Under the pieces are notes generated by a model, which saw only the letters and a list, made by a program, of their open reading frames with translations, ran no database searches and was not told the DNA's origin. From Enterococcus_C asini_A (lineage in GTDB: Bacteria > Bacillota > Bacilli > Lactobacillales > Enterococcaceae), in assembly GCF_031928785.1 (NCBI RefSeq), contig NZ_JARQAL010000013.1: 7,356 bases of DNA; one strand, given 5' to 3'. A program made the position numbers and the translations under genes. Of this stretch, positions 4,065 to 7,356 are shown in pieces (positions within the stretch are counted from its first letter, which is position 1; every line of letters begins with the position of its first letter).

Positions 4065-5924
4065 ATGAAAAAAATTATTAATGTAGGAATTGTCGCTCAT
4101 GTAGACGCTGGAAAAACATCTTTAACAGAAAGTTTGTATAGTAGAACCCATGAAAATTATAAGCAAGGAAGTATTAAGAAGGGTGATACTATTACTGATA
4201 CCCTTGATTTAGAGAAAGAAAGAGGCATTACAATAAAAACAGCTTCTGTTTCTTTAGAGTGGTGTCAAACAAAAATAAATTTGGTTGATATGCCTGGACA
4301 TATTGAATTTTATGGTGAAGTAGTGAGGTCACTAAACGTTATTGATATAGCTGTTTTAGTCGTTTCAAGTTTAGGAGAACTCCCAACTCAAACAAGAAGG
4401 ATTTTTGATACATTACAAGAAGCCAAGATACCGACTATCTTTTTCTTAAATAAAATAGATATAGAAACAGCAAGACCAGAATATCTGATTTCTGAAATCA
4501 AGAATAAATTGACGAGTCATCTTGTTCTAGTAGAATCCTTGTTTAGTCAAGAAAGTAGAGATACTTTAATCGAAAACAGTCCTTATCTACTTGAAAAGTT
4601 TATGAATGATGTATTAATAAGTGAAATAGAGCTAAAAAATGAGTTGAACCAACGAACTTTAATGAATGAAAGTTATCCTTTAATTTTAGGTTCGGCTGTG
4701 ACAGGAGAAGGGATAGATACTTTATTAAATTTATTAGGTAGCTTTGATTTAGTTGATAAAAGTAAGGATAATTTATCTGCATATTTATATAAAATTACTT
4801 TTATGAATGGTCAAAAACAAGCTTATTTTAGATTACTATCCGGTGAAATAAGTAAGAACCAAACTTATTTGTTAAATAATCAAGAAGAAAAGAAGCTACC
4901 ACGTTTTTTAGTATTACAAGACAACCAATTTGTAGAAGCAAATAGTATTCAAACAGGAGATATTTTTATGTTTCCAAAATGTAAAGAATTAAAGATTCAA
5001 GATTTCTTAGGAGAACCTTTAACTAATGAGCTATCTTTACCTAGCCCAAGTTTAAAAATCACTTTCCAAGTTGGGGAAGAAGAGAGAATGACGTTACTAG
5101 ACTTATTAACTGAATTATCAGAAGAAGATCCATTACTTGATTTCTCAATTGATAAAGAAACTTCAGAAATCTCAATGAAAATTTTTGGTCGAGTTCAACG
5201 AGAATACTTAGAAGAAACTATACGCAGACGTTACTCTTTTAAGACGCTTAAATTATCATTACCAACAATTGTTTATAAAGAAATTATAGAAGAAATAGGA
5301 ATAGGCACAATTGATGTAGATGAATCACTTAATCCCTATTGGGCAACGATGACCTTGAAAGTTGAACCGAGTAACCTATCAGGCATTCAATTTGATAGTT
5401 TAGTGACAACAGGTTATCTGAAACAGTCATTTCAAAATGCTATTAAAGATAGTGTGTTTAGTTCAACTAAAACAGGTCTTTATGATTTTGAATTAACCAA
5501 TGTAAAAGTAACGTTGACAGATGCTGAATTTTTTAGTCCAGTCAGTACACCATCTGAATTTAGAAAGTTAACACCATATGCATTGTATAAAGCATTGTTA
5601 AATTCTAAAACAGTCATTGTAGAACCAGTAGTAGAGATAGATGTATCTGCAAATAAAGATTATTTAGGGAAGGCTATTAGTGAACTCGGAAAATTAGAGG
5701 GAAATGTCTTAAATGTATCAGAGGTAGAAGATGAATTTAATTTAATTGCAAAGTTACCTCAATCTTTATTTTTAATATTTGAAGAAAAGAGTAATGAACT
5801 ATTTAATGGACAAGCCTATATAAAAAATAAAATTGTATCTTATCAAGAAGTGGTAGATAAAAGTTTATATCAACAAGGAAAAGTTGATAGGATAAAATCT
5901 TTATTAATTAAAGGGAAAGAGTGA
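4065..5924 (+). CDS. Tetracycline resistance ribosomal protection protein (EF-G-like GTPase)
   Basis: The protein binds tetracycline-blocked ribosomes and releases the drug using GTP. It has 619 residues from ATG 4065 (a TTG at 4062 would add one), against 639 for Tet(M). GTPase motifs: AHVDAGKT (11-18), RGITI (53-57), DMPGH (75-79, most relatives have DTPGH) and NKID (129-132). Later regions align with Tet(M) through PLLDF, GYLKQSFQNA and the domain IV loop FFSPVST (489-495; Tet(M) and Tet(O) have YYSPVST), which reaches the drug site. The family is clear, but the sequence diverges throughout from Tet(M), Tet(S) and Tet(T) as I remember them, so I give no class. The gene lies behind the attenuator, with only a weak ribosome binding site (gaag, 4051-4054) inside the terminator stem, and is followed 4 nt later by the efflux gene. 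Confidence 0.95.
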   Translation: MKKIINVGIVAHVDAGKTSLTESLYSRTHENYKQGSIKKGDTITDTLDLEKERGITIKTASVSLEWCQTKINLVDMPGHIEFYGEVVRSLNVIDIAVLVVSSLGELPTQTRRIFDTLQEAKIPTIFFLNKIDIETARPEYLISEIKNKLTSHLVLVESLFSQESRDTLIENSPYLLEKFMNDVLISEIELKNELNQRTLMNESYPLILGSAVTGEGIDTLLNLLGSFDLVDKSKDNLSAYLYKITFMNGQKQAYFRLLSGEISKNQTYLLNNQEEKKLPRFLVLQDNQFVEANSIQTGDIFMFPKCKELKIQDFLGEPLTNELSLPSPSLKITFQVGEEERMTLLDLLTELSEEDPLLDFSIDKETSEISMKIFGRVQREYLEETIRRRYSFKTLKLSLPTIVYKEIIEEIGIGTIDVDESLNPYWATMTLKVEPSNLSGIQFDSLVTTGYLKQSFQNAIKDSVFSSTKTGLYDFELTNVKVTLTDAEFFSPVSTPSEFRKLTPYALYKALLNSKTVIVEPVVEIDVSANKDYLGKAISELGKLEGNVLNVSEVEDEFNLIAKLPQSLFLIFEEKSNELFNGQAYIKNKIVSYQEVVDKSLYQQGKVDRIKSLLIKGKE

Positions 5925-5928
5925 AGAA

Positions 5929-7281
5929 ATGAATTCTAATTCGTCAAACCATAAATCACAATACAACAAATTATTACTTTGGCTTTGCTTTTTATCTTTC
6001 TTTAGTGTACTAAATGAAATGGTTCTAAATGTATCTTTTCCTGATGTAGCGAATTACTTTGGAAAAGCTCCTGCAAGTATAAATTGGATTAATACATCGT
6101 TCATGTTAAGTTTTTCTGTAGGAACAGCCATATATGGCAAAGTTTCTGATTATGTTGGTATTAAGAAACTGTTATTAACAGGAATTTTATTAAATTGTAT
6201 AGGTTCAATTATGGGTTTTATAGGTCATACATCATTTCCTGTATTATTATTATCACGATTCATTCAAGGTACAGGAGCTGCAGCTTTTCCTGCGTTAATT
6301 ATGGTGGTTGTTGCTAAATATATTCCAAGGGAGAGCCAGGGAAAGGCTTTTGGACTTATTGGTTCCATTGTTGCAATGGGTGAAGCTCTAGGTCCATCTA
6401 TCGGTGGAATGATAGCTGAATATATTCATTGGTCTTATCTATTGATATTACCTTTAGGAACTTTAATATCAGTTCCTTTTCTTATCAAAATGCTTGATCA
6501 TGAACCGATTAAAAAGGGAAGTTTTGATTTTATAGGATTAGTATTAATGTCGTTAAGCATAGTAACTTTTATGGTGTTTACCACATCATATAAATTATAT
6601 TTCTTAGGAATAAGTTTCGTTATTTTCATTATTTTTATTAAGCACATAAAAAAAGTGGATGAGCCGTTTATTGAGCCTAAATTAGGTGAAAACCGATCTT
6701 TTATGGTTGGTATTGTTTGTGGAGGTCTTTTTTTTGGAACGGTGGCAGGATTTATTTCAATGGTTCCTTATATGATGAGAGATTTATATCAGTTAAGTAC
6801 ACTTGCCATTGGTAACGGGATTATCTTTCCAGGAGCTGTTAGTGTCATTATTTTTGGTTACTTTGGTGGAATACTAGTAGATAAAAAAGGACCAATATTC
6901 GTGTTAACTATAGGAGCTATGTTGTTATCAATTAGTTTTCTATTGGCTGCACTGTTTGTTGAAACGACACCTTTTTTAATTACTATATTAATTATTTTTA
7001 TATTTGGAGGTCTGTCCTTTACAAAAACGGTTATATCTACAATTGTTTCAAGTAGTTTAACTACAAAAGAAAGTGGTTCAGGAATGAGTTTACTTAATTT
7101 TACAAGTTTCTTATCTGAAGGACTAGGAATCGCAGTTGTAGGAGGATTACTGTCTGTAGACATACTAAATAAAAAAATTATTCCTATAAATGTTTCTTCT
7201 CAATCATATTTATATAGCAATATGTTACTTATTTTTTCTATAATAATTATTTTTAGTTGGTTAATTACTATCAAAGTGTGA
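5929..7281 (+). CDS. Tetracycline/H+ antiporter of the Tet(K)/Tet(L) group, C-terminus altered
   Basis: A 14-helix major facilitator that exports tetracycline-metal complexes in exchange for protons. It is close to Tet(K) and Tet(L) throughout: FLSFFSVLNEMVLNVSFPD (21-39), loop motif GKVSDYVGIKK (70-80), GEALGPSIGG (151-160) and FLSEGLGIAVVGGLLS (394-409). The acidic residues D74, E152, D200, D318 and E397 all fall at the Tet(K)/Tet(L) numbering, as does E30. It starts 4 nt after the ribosomal protection gene with AGGGAAAG upstream and no leader of its own, so it depends on the upstream promoter and attenuator. This reading ends at a TGA formed where the sequence crosses from the gene (7279) into foreign sequence (7280), giving 450 residues. 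The native end is at 98-100 (457 residues). Which Tet class it belongs to is not settled here. Confidence 0.95.
   Translation: MNSNSSNHKSQYNKLLLWLCFLSFFSVLNEMVLNVSFPDVANYFGKAPASINWINTSFMLSFSVGTAIYGKVSDYVGIKKLLLTGILLNCIGSIMGFIGHTSFPVLLLSRFIQGTGAAAFPALIMVVVAKYIPRESQGKAFGLIGSIVAMGEALGPSIGGMIAEYIHWSYLLILPLGTLISVPFLIKMLDHEPIKKGSFDFIGLVLMSLSIVTFMVFTTSYKLYFLGISFVIFIIFIKHIKKVDEPFIEPKLGENRSFMVGIVCGGLFFGTVAGFISMVPYMMRDLYQLSTLAIGNGIIFPGAVSVIIFGYFGGILVDKKGPIFVLTIGAMLLSISFLLAALFVETTPFLITILIIFIFGGLSFTKTVISTIVSSSLTTKESGSGMSLLNFTSFLSEGLGIAVVGGLLSVDILNKKIIPINVSSQSYLYSNMLLIFSIIIIFSWLITIKV
7203..7279. repeat. 77-bp terminal direct repeat (copy 2)
   Basis: Identical to 1-77. This is the internal copy, followed at 7280 by unrelated sequence rather than by the native end of the efflux gene. 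It marks the join of the 7202-bp circle and the branch point into the IS-like tail. Confidence 0.97.
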
Positions 7282-7356
7282 GAGTGTAAAATATTTTGTG
7301 TAAATGAAAAAATCCATACAAAAAAGGAAGTCGCTTCTGTAGAATAAAGTTAACGA
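7280..7356. mobile_element. Probable end of an IS256-family-like insertion sequence (partial)
   Basis: These 77 bases do not occur elsewhere in the window and break the efflux gene eight codons before its native stop. They open gagagtgtaaaatattttgt, then gtaaatg, which resembles the terminal inverted repeats of IS256-family elements in Gram-positives (a GTGTAAAA block followed by TTGTGTAAA). No transposase is visible because the window ends. If the assembly used k=77, a segment of exactly 77 bases is what is expected when an IS end present in several genomic places stops the path. Family assignment is from memory of the terminal pattern. Confidence 0.5.

Noticed and set aside
4600..4782. 60-codon minus-strand ORF
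   Set aside because: Shadow of the ribosomal protection gene in the opposite strand.
6858..7163. 101-codon minus-strand ORF
   Set aside because: Shadow of the efflux gene, which is clearly the real reading by family similarity.

Overview
The window reads as a small AT-rich plasmid of a low-GC Gram-positive bacterium, most likely a lactic-acid-type member of the Lactobacillales (Enterococcus, Lactobacillus, Lactococcus, Vagococcus or a relative). The evidence is a Rep_3/RepB-type theta replicon with 22-bp iterons, a DUF536 partner protein, an Fst (par-type) toxin-antitoxin locus, and Gram-positive tetracycline resistance genes. The species cannot be fixed from the sequence.

The first 77 bases are identical to bases 7203-7279. 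Joining them gives a circle of 7202 bp, and the join restores the C-terminus of the efflux gene (450 to 457 residues, the usual Tet(K)/Tet(L) length). The last 77 bases (7280-7356) then lie outside the circle. They look like the end of an IS256-family-like insertion sequence next to the efflux gene. Two blocks of exactly 77 nt suggest a k=77 assembly graph, so the window is probably one turn around a small plasmid plus a branch into an IS copy.

Layout: 1-100, tail of the efflux gene; 207-240, bidirectional terminator; 241-445, orphan leader-like region (possible 25-codon ORF, alternating stems, long hairpin); 445-480, one arm of a 36-bp inverted repeat whose partner is at 3397-3432; 503-784 (-), unknown 93-residue protein; 810-1062, array of 46-bp tandem repeats ending in an IncQ/pSK41-like nic core (candidate oriT without a relaxase); 1086-1316, terminator and twin hairpins; 1317-1458, four phased pairs of AATGATACAT-type boxes; 1572-2129 (-), DUF536 protein; 2119-2880 (-), replication initiator; 2881-3139, promoter/operators, four iterons and four AT-rich 13-mers forming the origin; 3477-3741, complete type I toxin-antitoxin locus; 3814-4063, promoter, seven-codon leader peptide and attenuator; 4065-5924, ribosomal protection protein; 5929-7281, Tet(K)/Tet(L)-group efflux pump.

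How it fits together: rep and the DUF536 gene form an overlapping replication/maintenance operon with its origin just upstream. The DUF536 protein and the phased boxes may form a single-protein partition system like that of pSK1. The Fst locus would kill plasmid-free cells. The candidate oriT could allow mobilisation by a relaxase from another element. The cargo is a two-gene tetracycline operon, target protection plus efflux, 4 nt apart and apparently controlled by one attenuator. The two copies of the 36-bp inverted repeat separate the maintenance half (rep, DUF536, 93-aa protein, repeat arrays) from the Fst-plus-tet half.
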